Of a DNA stretch of 33,089 nt, positions 8,720 through 18,223 are shown one piece after another. A model generated the notes under the pieces. That model searched no databases. It saw nothing but the letters and a program-made list of their open reading frames with translations, and was not told where the DNA came from. Numbering within the stretch: the stretch's first letter is position 1; every line of letters starts with the position of its first letter. The translations under genes and the position numbers were made by a program. This DNA comes from Bacteroides sp. (GTDB lineage Bacteria > Bacteroidota > Bacteroidia > Bacteroidales > Bacteroidaceae): assembly GCA_023665805.1 (NCBI GenBank), contig JAMPDJ010000024.1:1-33089 (forward strand). The letters are read 5' to 3'.

Positions 8720-9676
8720 CTATCTGTTAATAACATATATTCCTATCGTGGCAAGCGCACCGGCCACAATGTATTTCCAATAGAAAGGTTCACCTAAACA
8801 CATACACGAGGAAACTGCTCCAACCACTGGTATGAGCGAATTGAATATGGCAACCTTGCCAACCGGGTTGCAACTGATAAGTGTATTGTAGAGCAAGAAA
8901 CCTACAGCAGAAATGCCAATGAGAACCAACAAGATGGCAAGCCCATACAATGTAACCTGCGGAAATGTGGCCTGCATGCAAATAGCAGGAACCAGCAAAA
9001 GCATACCTCCAAGAGCAAGGCTGTAACCTGTACCAACGAACACATCCACCCTACGTGCCAGCCCACGGGTAAGCAGACCGGCCACTGCAGAGCAGATGGC
9101 ATTCAGAACAATCATTCCATCACCCCACAAGGTAAATTGTCCGCTTTCGCCTCCACCCAAATTGAGTGCCAGAATACCAGTAAAGCCAATTACACAACCA
9201 GTCACCTTACTCCAGGTAAGACGATCGCTACGGAAGAACACACAAGCAAGAATGACCAATAGAAAAACACCGAGAGAGTTGAGAATGGCCGCCCGGGAAC
9301 CCGCACTATAAGAGAGGCCTATATAAAAAGCCGCATAATGCAAAGTGGTATTCAGCAAGGCATACATAAGCATGAAAATCCAGTCGGACCGCTTACGCAT
9401 GTTCATAGACCGTCCGGTAGATGCCGCCACGGCAAGAATTATAAGACCGCAAACCGTAAAGCGTACACCGGCAAAAAGAATCTTACTACCAGTCATCTCC
9501 GGTGTGATGGCAAAATGGGCATAGCCCATCTTTATAAAAGGACAAGCCAACCCCCATACAAAAGCTGCCGTGGCGGCCAACAAAGCCACCCACATCGGAC
9601 GTTGGAATACAGGAACGGAGCAAGTCAACCCACTTTCTCCATCTCCGTTAATAACAGGAGGCATGTCAGTCTGCAT
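8720..9676 (-). CDS. EamA/DMT-family transporter
   Basis: 318 aa with about ten hydrophobic segments in two halves, the layout of EamA (drug/metabolite transporter) proteins. Typical stretches are AAFVWGLACPFIKMG near the start and, in the second half, GFLLYNTLISCNPVGKVAIF. It resides in the inner membrane and the substrate is unknown. An upstream in-frame start at 9709 exists, but the promoter -7 element at 9697-9704 would lie downstream of it, so I choose ATG 9676 (MQTD), which follows GGAAATA. It is the first gene of the operon with the rhodanese protein and thioesterase. Confidence 0.88.
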   Translation of the reverse strand: MQTDMPPVINGDGESGLTCSVPVFQRPMWVALLAATAAFVWGLACPFIKMGYAHFAITPEMTGSKILFAGVRFTVCGLIILAVAASTGRSMNMRKRSDWIFMLMYALLNTTLHYAAFYIGLSYSAGSRAAILNSLGVFLLVILACVFFRSDRLTWSKVTGCVIGFTGILALNLGGGESGQFTLWGDGMIVLNAICSAVAGLLTRGLARRVDVFVGTGYSLALGGMLLLVPAICMQATFPQVTLYGLAILLVLIGISAVGFLLYNTLISCNPVGKVAIFNSLIPVVGAVSSCMCLGEPFYWKYIVAGALATIGIYVINR

Positions 9677-9696
9677 TATTTCCAAAATTAAACATG

Positions 9697-9704
9697 CAAA
9701 GGTA
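9697..9704 (-). promoter_or_regulatory. -7 element of the EamA operon promoter
   Basis: On the minus strand the sequence is TACCTTTG (followed by CATG), matching TAnnTTTG. Predicted start near 9690, leader about 14 nt. No good -33 TTTG is seen at the expected spacing. Confidence 0.6.
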
Positions 9705-9727
9705 AGCATATTTTGGTGAATAATAGC

Positions 9728-9735
9728 TATCTTTG
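9728..9735 (+). promoter_or_regulatory. -7 element for the Dabb/helicase genes
   Basis: TATCTTTG (followed by CATG) matches TAnnTTTG, with a predicted start near 9742. The expected -33 position falls on the -7 element of the divergent EamA promoter, so the two promoters overlap. Confidence 0.58.
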
Positions 9736-9810
9736 CATGATAAGTAAGTATAAGGCATGATTACTACCATACCTTATATGATATATATTGTACATCTTAA
9801 TACCAAACTT

Positions 9811-10122
9811 ATGGTAAAACATATTATCCTGTGGACGCTCAAGCCAGAGTTGTCCGAAGAAGAGAAACAAAATGTCAAGGCATCAGTCAAGTTGGGACTG
9901 GAGTCTTTGGTCGGCGTTGTTCCCGGACTGATTGAAGCAACGGTGCACATAGACGGCCGTCTGGATTCATCAACCGCCGACATCATGTTGGACAGTACAT
10001 TGGAAAGCAAGGAAGCCCTGCAGAACTATGCCGTACATCCTGCCCATGTGGAAGTGGCAAACGGCAAAGTGAGGCCGTTTACCTCACAACGTGTCTGCCT
10101 CGATTTCGAGACAGGCAAATAA
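9811..10122 (+). CDS. Dabb (stress-responsive A/B barrel) domain protein
   Basis: 103 aa. It opens MVKHIILWTLKPE, the standard start of the Dabb family, and continues with VPGLIEATVHIDGRL and a C-terminal AVHPAHVEVA...PFT segment, covering the whole small ferredoxin-like barrel. Such domains usually dimerise; the function in bacteria is generally unknown. An in-frame ATG at 9757 would add 18 residues with no family counterpart, so I choose ATG 9811. The following helicase ORF could overlap its end, but the preferred helicase start lies 31 nt past this stop. Confidence 0.86.
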   Translation: MVKHIILWTLKPELSEEEKQNVKASVKLGLESLVGVVPGLIEATVHIDGRLDSSTADIMLDSTLESKEALQNYAVHPAHVEVANGKVRPFTSQRVCLDFETGK

Positions 10123-10153
10123 AAATCTCTTGAACGACTTGGTATATCGGCTA

Positions 10154-12316
10154 ATGAGCACCAATACGGAACTGGACATCGCACGCAGAATCATAGAGAA
10201 CACCAACACCCACCTGTTCCTCACAGGAAAGGCGGGTACTGGCAAAACCACTTTCCTGAAAGAACTAAAACGTAGTTCTCCCAAGCGCATGGTAGTGACA
10301 GCCCCAACGGGCATAGCCGCCATCAATGCCGAAGGCATGACCATTCATTCGTTCTTTCAGTTGCCTTTCGCTCCGCACATCCCCGACACTGTATTCAATG
10401 CCGGCAAGCATGCATACCGCTACCGTTTCAGCAAGGAAAAAATCCGCATCATCCGAAGCATAGACCTACTGGTAATAGACGAGATCAGCATGGTACGTGC
10501 CGACTTGCTGGATGCCATGGATGCAGTATTACGCAGATTCCGTTCGCCACATCTGCCGTTCGGTGGAATACAGCTACTGATGATTGGCGACCTGCAACAA
10601 TTGGCCCCGGTGGTCAAAACAGAGGAATGGGAAATGCTGTCGCAATACTATGACACTCCTTTTTTCTTTAGCAGCCGTGCTCTGACAGAAACCGCCTACG
10701 CCACAATAGAACTGAAACAGACCTACCGACAGACAGACGGCAAGTTTCTGGAAATACTCAACAAAATACGCACCAACCGCGCTGACGCCACCACACTGGC
10801 AGAACTAAACCAACGCTACATCCCAGACTTCACGCCGCCCGCTTCGGACAGATACATCCGTTTGTGTACCCACAACCATTCTGCTCAAAATATCAATGAG
10901 CACGAACTTTCGCTCATACCCAATCCGCATTATACATACCATGCCGAAATCACAGGCAAGTTCCCCGAATATTCCTACCCTACAGATGAAGTCTTGACCT
11001 TGAAAAAAGGAGCACAGGTCATGTTCATTAAAAATGACCGCTCACCGGAGAAACGTTACTTCAATGGCATGATAGGAGAAATCACATCTATAAATGAAAG
11101 CGGCTTCACCGTTTTGAGTAAAGACTACCCTGGCGAAATCCAAGTGGAACAAGAAGAATGGAGCAACAGCCGATATGTGCTGAACGAAGATTCCATGGAA
11201 ATAACCGAAGAGGTAGAGGGGGTGTTCTGCCAGTTCCCCGTACGCCTGGCATGGGCCATCACCATCCACAAGAGCCAGGGACTGACCTTCGACCACGCCA
11301 TCATAGATGCCTGCAACTCTTTTGCCCACGGACAGGTGTACGTGGCACTGAGCCGTTGCCGCACTTTGGAAGGCATGGTACTCAGTACGCCTCTCGCACC
11401 AAATGCCATCATCAACGACACCACCGTGGTACAATACACCTCCGGCATGGCACAAAGGACTCCGGACAACAACACGCTGCATCATTTGGAGAAGAGTTAT
11501 TTCCATCAACTCGTGCAGGAGCTTTTCGGATTCTCGGAAATCGGACAATGCATAGAAAGCCTGCAACGTCTTATGGCAGAACACTTTCATCGTCTGTATC
11601 CACAGACAATGGAGCAGTTGCGCCAGCATGCCGGTATGCTGCAAGGGAAGATTGTCGACGTAGCCATTCGCTTCGGAAAACAATACACAGAAATAATCTC
11701 ACAGCAGCAGGACTACGCCACCTCAACATATCTACAGGAGCGTCTGCACCAGGCAGCAACATATTTCGCACAGGAACTCTCCCCTATCGTCGAGATGGCA
11801 ACCACCATGTCCCTCCCCACCGACAACAAGGCGGTGAAGAAACGGACAGACGAGTCCATAGATCTTTTCCGCCAAACAGCACAGACCAAGCTACGCCTGC
11901 TGGAATACGTTCGCGAACATGGCTTCCGAACCGAAGACTATCTCAAGCAAAAGGCTGTGATAGCCTTGCAGGCGGAAGAGGCCCAGGTCTCAAACGCCAA
12001 CCGGGAGAGACAATCCTCAAAGCATGACAAGAAACAAAAGCTGGACATCCCCACAGACATCGCTTTCCAACAGTTGTACGAGAGCCTTGCCTCATGGCGA
12101 CTGCAAAAGGCACGCGACCTGAACCTGCCGGCCTATTGCATCCTACAACAAAAGGCACTCCTTGGATTGGTCAATTTCCTCCCGGACACCATCTCATCCA
12201 TGTCACGTATCCCCTATCTCGGTAAAACAAGCATAGGGAAATACGGCAATGAAGTGCTTGAAATCATCCAGCAGTACATGAGAGACAACAATCTGGAGAC
12301 ACGAATGCCCAAGTGA
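10154..12316 (+). CDS. Pif1-like superfamily 1B helicase with C-terminal HRDC domain
   Basis: 720 aa. Residues 1-430 form a Pif1/RecD-type helicase: Walker A GKAGTGKT (25-32), TAPTGIAAINA with TIHSFF (motif Ia), LLVIDEISMVRADLLD (motif II), GDLQQLAPV (motif III), ELKQTYRQ (motif IV), and WAITIHKSQGLTFDHAIID with GQVYVALSRCRTLEG (motifs V and VI). The middle is helical, and residues about 640-715 (YESLASWRLQKARDLNLPAY onward) are an HRDC domain as in RecQ helicases. It probably unwinds DNA 5'-3' at difficult structures. An in-frame start at 10091 would overlap the Dabb gene by 32 nt, so ATG 10154 is preferred. Confidence 0.92.
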   Translation: MSTNTELDIARRIIENTNTHLFLTGKAGTGKTTFLKELKRSSPKRMVVTAPTGIAAINAEGMTIHSFFQLPFAPHIPDTVFNAGKHAYRYRFSKEKIRIIRSIDLLVIDEISMVRADLLDAMDAVLRRFRSPHLPFGGIQLLMIGDLQQLAPVVKTEEWEMLSQYYDTPFFFSSRALTETAYATIELKQTYRQTDGKFLEILNKIRTNRADATTLAELNQRYIPDFTPPASDRYIRLCTHNHSAQNINEHELSLIPNPHYTYHAEITGKFPEYSYPTDEVLTLKKGAQVMFIKNDRSPEKRYFNGMIGEITSINESGFTVLSKDYPGEIQVEQEEWSNSRYVLNEDSMEITEEVEGVFCQFPVRLAWAITIHKSQGLTFDHAIIDACNSFAHGQVYVALSRCRTLEGMVLSTPLAPNAIINDTTVVQYTSGMAQRTPDNNTLHHLEKSYFHQLVQELFGFSEIGQCIESLQRLMAEHFHRLYPQTMEQLRQHAGMLQGKIVDVAIRFGKQYTEIISQQQDYATSTYLQERLHQAATYFAQELSPIVEMATTMSLPTDNKAVKKRTDESIDLFRQTAQTKLRLLEYVREHGFRTEDYLKQKAVIALQAEEAQVSNANRERQSSKHDKKQKLDIPTDIAFQQLYESLASWRLQKARDLNLPAYCILQQKALLGLVNFLPDTISSMSRIPYLGKTSIGKYGNEVLEIIQQYMRDNNLETRMPK

Positions 12317-12447
12317 ATGAACAGGTAGTCCTTGAACATCCAAGCTACCAGGACAACGGGAGTCAAACACACCAACCATAACAGGAGCAAGTATCCGGAC
12401 CATACATGAACGAAGCACGGCACATAGCCACTTTGTTCTGACATGAC

Positions 12448-12504
12448 ACAAAACAAGAGGAACCAAGCCAGCCGCATATCGTGTCTTGGTTCCTCTTGTT
12501 TTGT
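12448..12504. terminator. Bidirectional terminator hairpin between helicase and purT
   Basis: 20-bp arms (12448-12467 and 12485-12504) pair perfectly around a 17-nt loop. The arms end in ACAAAAC / GTTTTGT, giving A-rich and T-rich edges on both strands. It lies between two convergent genes. A smaller bulged hairpin (12324-12349) follows the helicase stop but lacks a T run. The rest of 12317-12569 shows no gene. Confidence 0.8.
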
Positions 12505-12569
12505 ATGTAAAACTCAGCAAATGGAGTGATTGAGCCGTATTACTTTACAAAGCAATTCCTGCTCGACAC

Positions 12570-13739
12570 CTATCCCTCCACCACCGAAATCTTGGCAGCA
12601 ATGGCCTTGCACTTTTCGCGCAGAACCTGCTGATCGGCATCAAGCGTATCCCAGCATACGACCACACCCATACGGCGGCCGACATGAGCCTCTGGCTTGC
12701 CGAATATGCGCAGGTAGGTACGTGGCTCGGCACATGCGGCCTCCATGCCTACATAACCGGGAGACTTTGTCTCTATGCCAGAAAGTATAACGGCACTTGC
12801 CCCCTGACGCTCCTGGGTGATTTCCGGAACCGGCAACCCAAGGACGGCACGACAATGCAACTCGAACTCACTGAGATTCTGCGTTCCAGCCAATGTAACC
12901 ATGCCTGTATCGTGCGGACGTGGCGACAATTCGCTGAAAATAACGCCATCCGTCTCGCTGACAAAGAACTCCACGCCCCAAATACCGGCACCGGTAAGTG
13001 CCTCGGTCACCTTGGCGGCCATGTCCTGAGCCGCAAGCAGATGTTCGGGCTTCATGCAACGTGGCTGGAAGCTCTCACGGTAGTCACCGCCCTTTTGCAC
13101 ATGACCTATGGGAGCGCAGAACAGCGTAGGACCGTTCTTCTGGGTGACTGTGAGCAGGGTGATTTCATAGTCAAACGGAATAAACTGCTCCACTATGACC
13201 TCCATAATGTCCCCACGTGAACCATCACAGGCACATGCCCATGCCGCAGCCAATTCCTCTGCACTGTCCACCTTGCTTTGGCCGTGTCCGCTGGACGACA
13301 TCAAAGGCTTGATGATGCACGGGAAACCTATTGCCGCTGCTGCATCGGCAAGTTCCTCGAAAGTGGTGGCATAGCGATAGTTGGCTGTCTTCAAGCCAAG
13401 CTCGGTGTGTGCCAATTCGCGTATGGCCTTACGGTTCATGGTGAAGTTAACGGCACGCGCACTGGGCACCACCTGTATGCCCATCTTCTCGCATTCGTAG
13501 AGTTTTTCCGTGCGTATGGCCTCTATTTCGGGTACTATGATGTCGGGGCGCACCTCGTTCACCACCTTCATCAACTCGTCTCCATCCAACATATTGAACA
13601 CACGTCGCTCATCGGCAACCTGCATTGCAGGGGCATTGTCATACTTGTCACAGGCTATGACATACTGGCCTTTACGTTGGCATGCTATGACAAATTCCTT
13701 GCCAAGCTCTCCGGAACCCAAAAGCAAAATCTTCTTCAT
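12570..13739 (-). CDS. purT: Phosphoribosylglycinamide formyltransferase 2 (formate-dependent)
   Basis: 389 aa, full PurT length. It is an ATP-grasp enzyme: N-terminal nucleotide-binding part [13 protein letters not shown] with [16 protein letters not shown], the central [14 protein letters not shown] loop, and the catalytic metal-binding segment GVEFFV...[17 protein letters not shown]. It uses formate and ATP to formylate GAR in purine synthesis, replacing the folate-dependent PurN. Its ATG lies 1 nt after the fhs stop codon, so the two formate-using genes are almost certainly one transcript. Confidence 0.97.
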   Translation of the reverse strand: MKKILLLGSGELGKEFVIACQRKGQYVIACDKYDNAPAMQVADERRVFNMLDGDELMKVVNEVRPDIIVPEIEAIRTEKLYECEKMGIQVVPSARAVNFTMNRKAIRELAHTELGLKTANYRYATTFEELADAAAAIGFPCIIKPLMSSSGHGQSKVDSAEELAAAWACACDGSRGDIMEVIVEQFIPFDYEITLLTVTQKNGPTLFCAPIGHVQKGGDYRESFQPRCMKPEHLLAAQDMAAKVTEALTGAGIWGVEFFVSETDGVIFSELSPRPHDTGMVTLAGTQNLSEFELHCRAVLGLPVPEITQERQGASAVILSGIETKSPGYVGMEAACAEPRTYLRIFGKPEAHVGRRMGVVVCWDTLDADQQVLREKCKAIAAKISVVEG

Positions 13740-13740
13740 A

Positions 13741-15408
13741 TCAGCTTAATCCTTCTATTTCTCCGTTTACTATGTCTATCCTCTCGGCCTGCGGAACCTT
13801 TGGAAGTCCCGGCATACGCAGGATTTCACCGGCAATCAGCACAATGAATTCCGCACCACGGTTGATTACCACGTCACGTATGGCTATGTTGAAGCCTTCC
13901 GGAACACCGTAAGCCTTCTGGTCGGCCGAGAACGAGAACTGTGTCTTGGCTATACAGATTGGATAACGTGACAGTCCCAATTCCTCAACCTTTGTCAACA
14001 TCTTACGTGCTGCCGGAGTAAAGGTAACATTCTTGCCACCATATACCTTCTGCACCACGGCCAAAGCCTTATCCTCTATACTATCCTCGTCGGCATAAGC
14101 ATAGTCCAACGGACGTGACGGAGCCTCTTCTATTGTCTCCACCACCAGGCGTGCCAGCTCCTCGGCACCGGCACCACCCTCGTTGAAGGCATTGTTCACA
14201 GCAAAACCCACGCCCAAAGCAGCGCAATGCTGACGACAGAAGGCGATTTCTTCATCAGTATCAGCAGCAAAGCGGTTGAAGCAAACCACCACCGTCTGTC
14301 CGAAACGCTGCAGGTTGCGTATATGCCGGTCAAGATTCTTCACGCCCTCCTTCAGTCCCTCAAGATTAGGTTCCTTGATGGCCTCCACGGGCACGCCTCC
14401 GTGCATCTTCAGGCCCTGCGTGGTTGCAACCAGCACGGTAAGGGCAGGTTGCAAGCCGGCCTTGCGGCACTTGATGTCATAGAACTTCTCTGCGCCCAGA
14501 TCTGCACCGAAGCCTGCCTCGGTAATGACGTATGGAGCCAAGCTCATGGCCATGCGTGTGGCAATGACAGAGTTGCAGCCATGCGCGATGTTGGCGAACG
14601 GCCCGCCATGCACCAATGCGGGAGTACCTTCGGTCGTCTGCACCAAATTGGGTTTGATGGCATCGCGCAACAGTACACAGATGGCACCTGCCACTCCCAA
14701 GTCCTTGACAGTAAAGGGCTTGCCATCCATAGTCGTGCCTAGAAGGATATTCTCTATCCTGCGACGCAAGTCTGCCTCATCCCGGGCAAGACACAGGATA
14801 GCCATGATTTCGGAAGCAGGAGTAATGTCGAAACCGCTCTCGGCGACAACACCGTTGGTCTTGGCTCCCAGTCCCGTTACGATATAGCGCAGGTTGCGGT
14901 CGTTTACGTCCAGGACGCGCTTCCACAAAACCTCGCGCATGGCAAAACCATCGGCCTGATGCTGGTAGATATAATTATCCAGCAGGGCGGCAATCATGTT
15001 GTGGGCAGAAGTAATGGCATGGAAGTCACCGGTAAAGTGCAAGTTTATCTTGTCCATCGGCAACACCTGGGCATAGCCACCACCGGCAGCCCCTCCCTTC
15101 ATGCCAAAACACGGCCCCAGGGAAGGTTCCCGCAATGCAGCTATGGCCTTCTTGCCTATGCGGTTCATTCCAAGTGCCAGACCTACACTGACAGTAGTCT
15201 TGCCAATGCCGGCCTTGGTGGGAGTGATGGCGGTAACAAGAATCAGACGGCTCTTGCCTATATTCTCCTCACTGATGAGATCCAATGGCAACTTGGCAAT
15301 GTAACGGCCATACGGCTCCAAGGTCTCTTCGCTTATACCCAGACCGGCAGCCACTTCGGCAATCGGTTTCAAGCGGGTCTCACGTGCAATTTCGATGTCG
15401 CTTTTCAT
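13741..15408 (-). CDS. fhs: Formate-tetrahydrofolate ligase
   Basis: 555 aa, standard Fhs length. The nucleotide-binding motif [11 protein letters not shown] is at 62-72, followed by the family-specific [20 protein letters not shown] and [11 protein letters not shown]. The enzyme makes 10-formyl-THF from formate, ATP and tetrahydrofolate, supplying one-carbon units for purine and fMet-tRNA synthesis. It lies 64 nt after rarA and 1 nt before purT. No separate promoter is evident, so it is probably read through from rarA. Confidence 0.98.
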   Translation of the reverse strand: MKSDIEIARETRLKPIAEVAAGLGISEETLEPYGRYIAKLPLDLISEENIGKSRLILVTAITPTKAGIGKTTVSVGLALGMNRIGKKAIAALREPSLGPCFGMKGGAAGGGYAQVLPMDKINLHFTGDFHAITSAHNMIAALLDNYIYQHQADGFAMREVLWKRVLDVNDRNLRYIVTGLGAKTNGVVAESGFDITPASEIMAILCLARDEADLRRRIENILLGTTMDGKPFTVKDLGVAGAICVLLRDAIKPNLVQTTEGTPALVHGGPFANIAHGCNSVIATRMAMSLAPYVITEAGFGADLGAEKFYDIKCRKAGLQPALTVLVATTQGLKMHGGVPVEAIKEPNLEGLKEGVKNLDRHIRNLQRFGQTVVVCFNRFAADTDEEIAFCRQHCAALGVGFAVNNAFNEGGAGAEELARLVVETIEEAPSRPLDYAYADEDSIEDKALAVVQKVYGGKNVTFTPAARKMLTKVEELGLSRYPICIAKTQFSFSADQKAYGVPEGFNIAIRDVVINRGAEFIVLIAGEILRMPGLPKVPQAERIDIVNGEIEGLS

Positions 15409-15472
15409 TCTATCGTCTTGTTTATCGTTATACCTATATTTTATATCAAGAATGTCTCCTCACCAACGATGC

Positions 15473-16714
15473 TCATCCCTTCTTTACTTTCTGTACACGG
15501 TCTGTCTCGGCCGGTGTGAAGAACACGGCATCGGCCAATGTGTCGGGCAGATACTGCTGCGCCACATAATGCCCGGGATAATCATGCGGATACTTGTAAC
15601 CATCGTGGTATCCCAATTCAGCCATCAGCTTGGTGGGAGCATTGCGCAGATGCAAAGGCACGGGCAGGTTACCTGTCTGGCGCACGGTCTGCAATGCCGC
15701 ATCCACCGCAAGGTATGCACTGTTGCTCTTGGGTGAAGTCGCCAGATATGCAGTGGCCTCGGCCAAAGGTATACGCCCCTCGGGCCATCCGATTTTCTGA
15801 ACGGCATCAAAGGCGGCATTTGCCAGCAACAGGGCATTGGGATTTGCCAGACCTATGTCTTCGGATGCAGAAATCACCAGTCGGCGTGCAATGAACGCCG
15901 GGTCTTCCCCCCCCTCTATCATGCGTGCCAGCCAATAAAGGGCGGCATCGGGGTCGCTGCCCCGTATACTTTTGATGAAAGCCGAGATGATGTCATAGTG
16001 CATTTCCCCGTCCTTGTCATATGCCAACGGGTTCTGTTGCAGGCTTCCGGCAACCAATGCATCCGTTATGACGAGCGTTCCACCCTCATTCTGTTCATCA
16101 GTCAGCAGTTCAAGAATGTTCAACAGTTTGCGGGCATCCCCGCCACTGTATCTCAACAAGGCATCCGTTTCCTGCAACTCTATATGCATCTTGTTCAGCA
16201 CCGTGTCTCTCTCCAGCACCCTGTGGCACAAGGTCAACAAGTCATCCTTTCCAAGTGAATGGAGTGTGTACACCTGACAGCGGCTCAGCAGAGGACGGAT
16301 TATCTCGAAGGACGGATTTTCCGTCGTGGCTCCGACAAGCGTGAACACCCCTTGCTCCACGGCGCCCAAAAGCGAATCCTGCTGGCTTTTGCTGAAGCGA
16401 TGTATTTCGTCTATGAAAAGGATAGGACGCGCCGTATTGAAGAAATTACTGCCACGAGCCTTTTCTATGACATCGCGAACATCCTTGACACCACTGGTAA
16501 CGGCAGACAGAGTAAAAAACGGCACATCCAACGTGGAGGCTATGATGGTAGCAAGCGTGGTCTTGCCAACCCCCGGAGGCCCCCAAAGAATAAAGCTGGA
16601 AATCCTGCCACCCGTAATCATCCGGCGCAACACACCGTCCGGCCCGACAAGGTGCTGCTGTCCTATATAATCCTCCAGAGACCGTGGTCTCATTCTTTCT
16701 GCCAATGGTTGCAT
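15473..16714 (-). CDS. rarA: Replication-associated recombination protein A (RarA/MgsA)
   Basis: 413 aa, AAA+ clamp-loader-like ATPase. Opening PLAERMRPRSLEDYIGQQHLVG is characteristic. Walker A is GPPGVGKT (45-52), Walker B IDEIHRF (101-107), sensor I GATTENPSFE, then the C-terminal tetramerisation part ending near HLRNAPTKLMAELGY...YPHDYPGHYVAQQYLPD. RarA acts at stalled replication forks. The in-frame start at 16765 lies upstream of the promoter, so ATG 16714 is chosen; it is also where homologues begin. The predicted transcript starts only a few bases before this ATG. Confidence 0.96.
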   Translation of the reverse strand: MQPLAERMRPRSLEDYIGQQHLVGPDGVLRRMITGGRISSFILWGPPGVGKTTLATIIASTLDVPFFTLSAVTSGVKDVRDVIEKARGSNFFNTARPILFIDEIHRFSKSQQDSLLGAVEQGVFTLVGATTENPSFEIIRPLLSRCQVYTLHSLGKDDLLTLCHRVLERDTVLNKMHIELQETDALLRYSGGDARKLLNILELLTDEQNEGGTLVITDALVAGSLQQNPLAYDKDGEMHYDIISAFIKSIRGSDPDAALYWLARMIEGGEDPAFIARRLVISASEDIGLANPNALLLANAAFDAVQKIGWPEGRIPLAEATAYLATSPKSNSAYLAVDAALQTVRQTGNLPVPLHLRNAPTKLMAELGYHDGYKYPHDYPGHYVAQQYLPDTLADAVFFTPAETDRVQKVKKG

Positions 16715-16722
16715 AGTGAATG

Positions 16723-16730
16723 CAAAGATA
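16723..16730 (-). promoter_or_regulatory. -7 element of the rarA promoter
   Basis: TATCTTTG (followed by CATTC) on the minus strand matches TAnnTTTG. It lies only 8 nt upstream of the rarA ATG, so the leader would be a few bases at most. No clear -33 TTTG at 19-21 nt. Confidence 0.6.
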
Positions 16731-16825
16731 CTACAAAAAACCGAGAATGAGAGGAAAACGACCAATTATCACATCCACTGTGACACCGTTAAGAGCAGTT
16801 TTGAGCATAACATTGCCGCATACTT

Positions 16826-16940
16826 GACCCCAGTATTCTCGGGAGCGTGACAATAGTATAACCGGGAGCGTGACAATAGTATGACCGATGGTGCGACAAT
16901 ACTGTGGTCGGTCTGCCGACAATACATGAACAAAACCGAA
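16826..16940 (+). repeat. Tandem array of 23-bp repeats (array A, five units)
   Basis: Units begin at 16826, 16849, 16872, 16895 and 16918, exactly 23 bp apart. The core is GACAATAGTAT or GACAATACTGT, with a variable remainder. The first unit (GACCCCAGTATTCTCG...) and the last (GACAATACATGAAC...) are degenerate. It sits in the 548-nt gene-free divergent region between rarA and the glycosyltransferase. 23 is not a multiple of three and there are no spacers, so it is neither coding nor CRISPR. A related array is at 30965-31056. I see nothing else definite in 16731-17173. Confidence 0.85.
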
Positions 16941-17173
16941 CCTTCACCAAGAGGCTATTTCGCCACGGCATTCGGGCATGTCAAGGAAATCGGAAGTGCC
17001 GTCGCAACTGGCATGCCGCCAACACAAAATCAAAAGTCTCAATGCCTATAGCCGTTTATAAAGATAGTAAAAAAACACCGGACTTCCGCCACAACTATGA
17101 CAGAAATACATCCCTTGACTACAATTTGAACTATTTTCGTTGACCGAAGGCTACGGCGTTGACACAAAAACCA

Positions 17174-17181
17174 TAACTTTG
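17174..17181 (+). promoter_or_regulatory. -7 element for the GT2 glycosyltransferase gene
   Basis: TAACTTTG matches TAnnTTTG, with a predicted start near 17187 and a leader of about 76 nt. The -33 is weak. Confidence 0.55.
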
Positions 17182-17262
17182 TATGGCATAGCTTATGTGC
17201 CCCTATGGCAGCAATTCAGACAAAAACATACCATACGGCCAAACGCACAATACGCACCATAC

Positions 17263-18135
17263 ATGAACCTGTCCATACTGATATCATCATACAATTGGGA
17301 CTGTACGCAACTCGTACAGACTCTATTGGAACAACTACCTGAGGACGCAGAGATAATTGTGGCTAATGACAAAAGCACGTGTCCCACGGCACGAAAGGCC
17401 TACCAGCGGATTGCAGGCATGAAACATTGCCGCGTATATGAACCGTCACAAAACCTCGGACGTTCACGTATCCGCAACAGGCTGTTCGACCTTTCATCAG
17501 GCCAATGGCTCCTTTTCCTTGACTGCGACACACAAATAGACAGCCCACGCTTTCTGCAAAACTACCTTGATGCCATCACCGAGCATCCTGCCGATGTATA
17601 TTACGGCGGCATGAAGAACACTACGGACTGTCCACAGGGATGCGAACTCAGATGGACATACGAGTCCACAGCCGCCAAACTGTGGACGGCAGATTACAGG
17701 CGGCAACATCCTTATGAGGCATTCACCACACAGAACTTCATGATACGGCGCGATGCCTTTGCACAGACCGGCTTTCCCGAGGAAATCACCAGATATGGCT
17801 ACGAGGACACCGTGTTGCTGATGAGGCTGGAGCGCAAGCACAAGACCATCTGGCACTTGGACAACAGACTCATACACCTTGACATGGATACGAACCGCAA
17901 GTTCCTGGAGAAGACGCGCCAGGCTCTGCGCACCCTGCATTCATTGCCAGCTGACATGCGCCCTCAAACACGGATGGTTAGGGCATACCTTTGGCTGAAA
18001 CGCCATCATCTGCACCGCATATTTGCCCTCATGCACACACTTTCGCATCCCATAGCATACAGAATCCTGTGCTCGCGTTTCGTGTCGCTGCGCCTGTTCC
18101 AACTATACAAATTGGGCTATTTCTGTAGCCTTTGA
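17263..18135 (+). CDS. Family 2 glycosyltransferase
   Basis: 290 aa, GT-A fold. MNLSILISSYNWD opens the nucleotide-binding domain. D36 in NDKS binds the nucleotide, LDCDT (86-90) is the DxD metal motif, and E181-D182 in GYEDTVLLMRLE is the usual acid/base motif. The C-terminal third is basic and carries no clear membrane helix. It transfers a sugar from a nucleotide donor, probably in envelope polysaccharide synthesis; donor and acceptor are unknown. The start at 17140 would lie upstream of the promoter at 17174-17181, so ATG 17263 is used. It stands alone, not in a glycan cluster. Confidence 0.88.
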   Translation: MNLSILISSYNWDCTQLVQTLLEQLPEDAEIIVANDKSTCPTARKAYQRIAGMKHCRVYEPSQNLGRSRIRNRLFDLSSGQWLLFLDCDTQIDSPRFLQNYLDAITEHPADVYYGGMKNTTDCPQGCELRWTYESTAAKLWTADYRRQHPYEAFTTQNFMIRRDAFAQTGFPEEITRYGYEDTVLLMRLERKHKTIWHLDNRLIHLDMDTNRKFLEKTRQALRTLHSLPADMRPQTRMVRAYLWLKRHHLHRIFALMHTLSHPIAYRILCSRFVSLRLFQLYKLGYFCSL

Positions 18136-18179
18136 CGCTTTTTGCCTTTGCCTATACCTTGTATATAAAAAGATATTTG

Positions 18180-18187
18180 TAACTTTG
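18180..18187 (+). promoter_or_regulatory. -7 element of the glnS promoter
   Basis: TAACTTTG matches TAnnTTTG, 36 nt ahead of the ATG at 18224. A poor -33 (CTTG, 18158-18161) lies 18 nt upstream. Confidence 0.6.
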
Positions 18188-18223
18188 GCGCGCAATTGAT
18201 AAGAACTGAACACATTGAATATA

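Noticed and set aside
11158..12027. 289-aa + strand ORF inside the helicase gene in another frame
   Set aside because: Shadow frame; the helicase frame carries motifs V and VI across this stretch.
16826..16940. CRISPR array
   Set aside because: The 23-bp units abut with no unique spacers and the conserved core is only about 11 bp. No cas genes are in the window.
16904..17143. 79-aa ORF between rarA and the glycosyltransferase
   Set aside because: It begins inside the repeat array, has no ribosome site, and its composition looks random.
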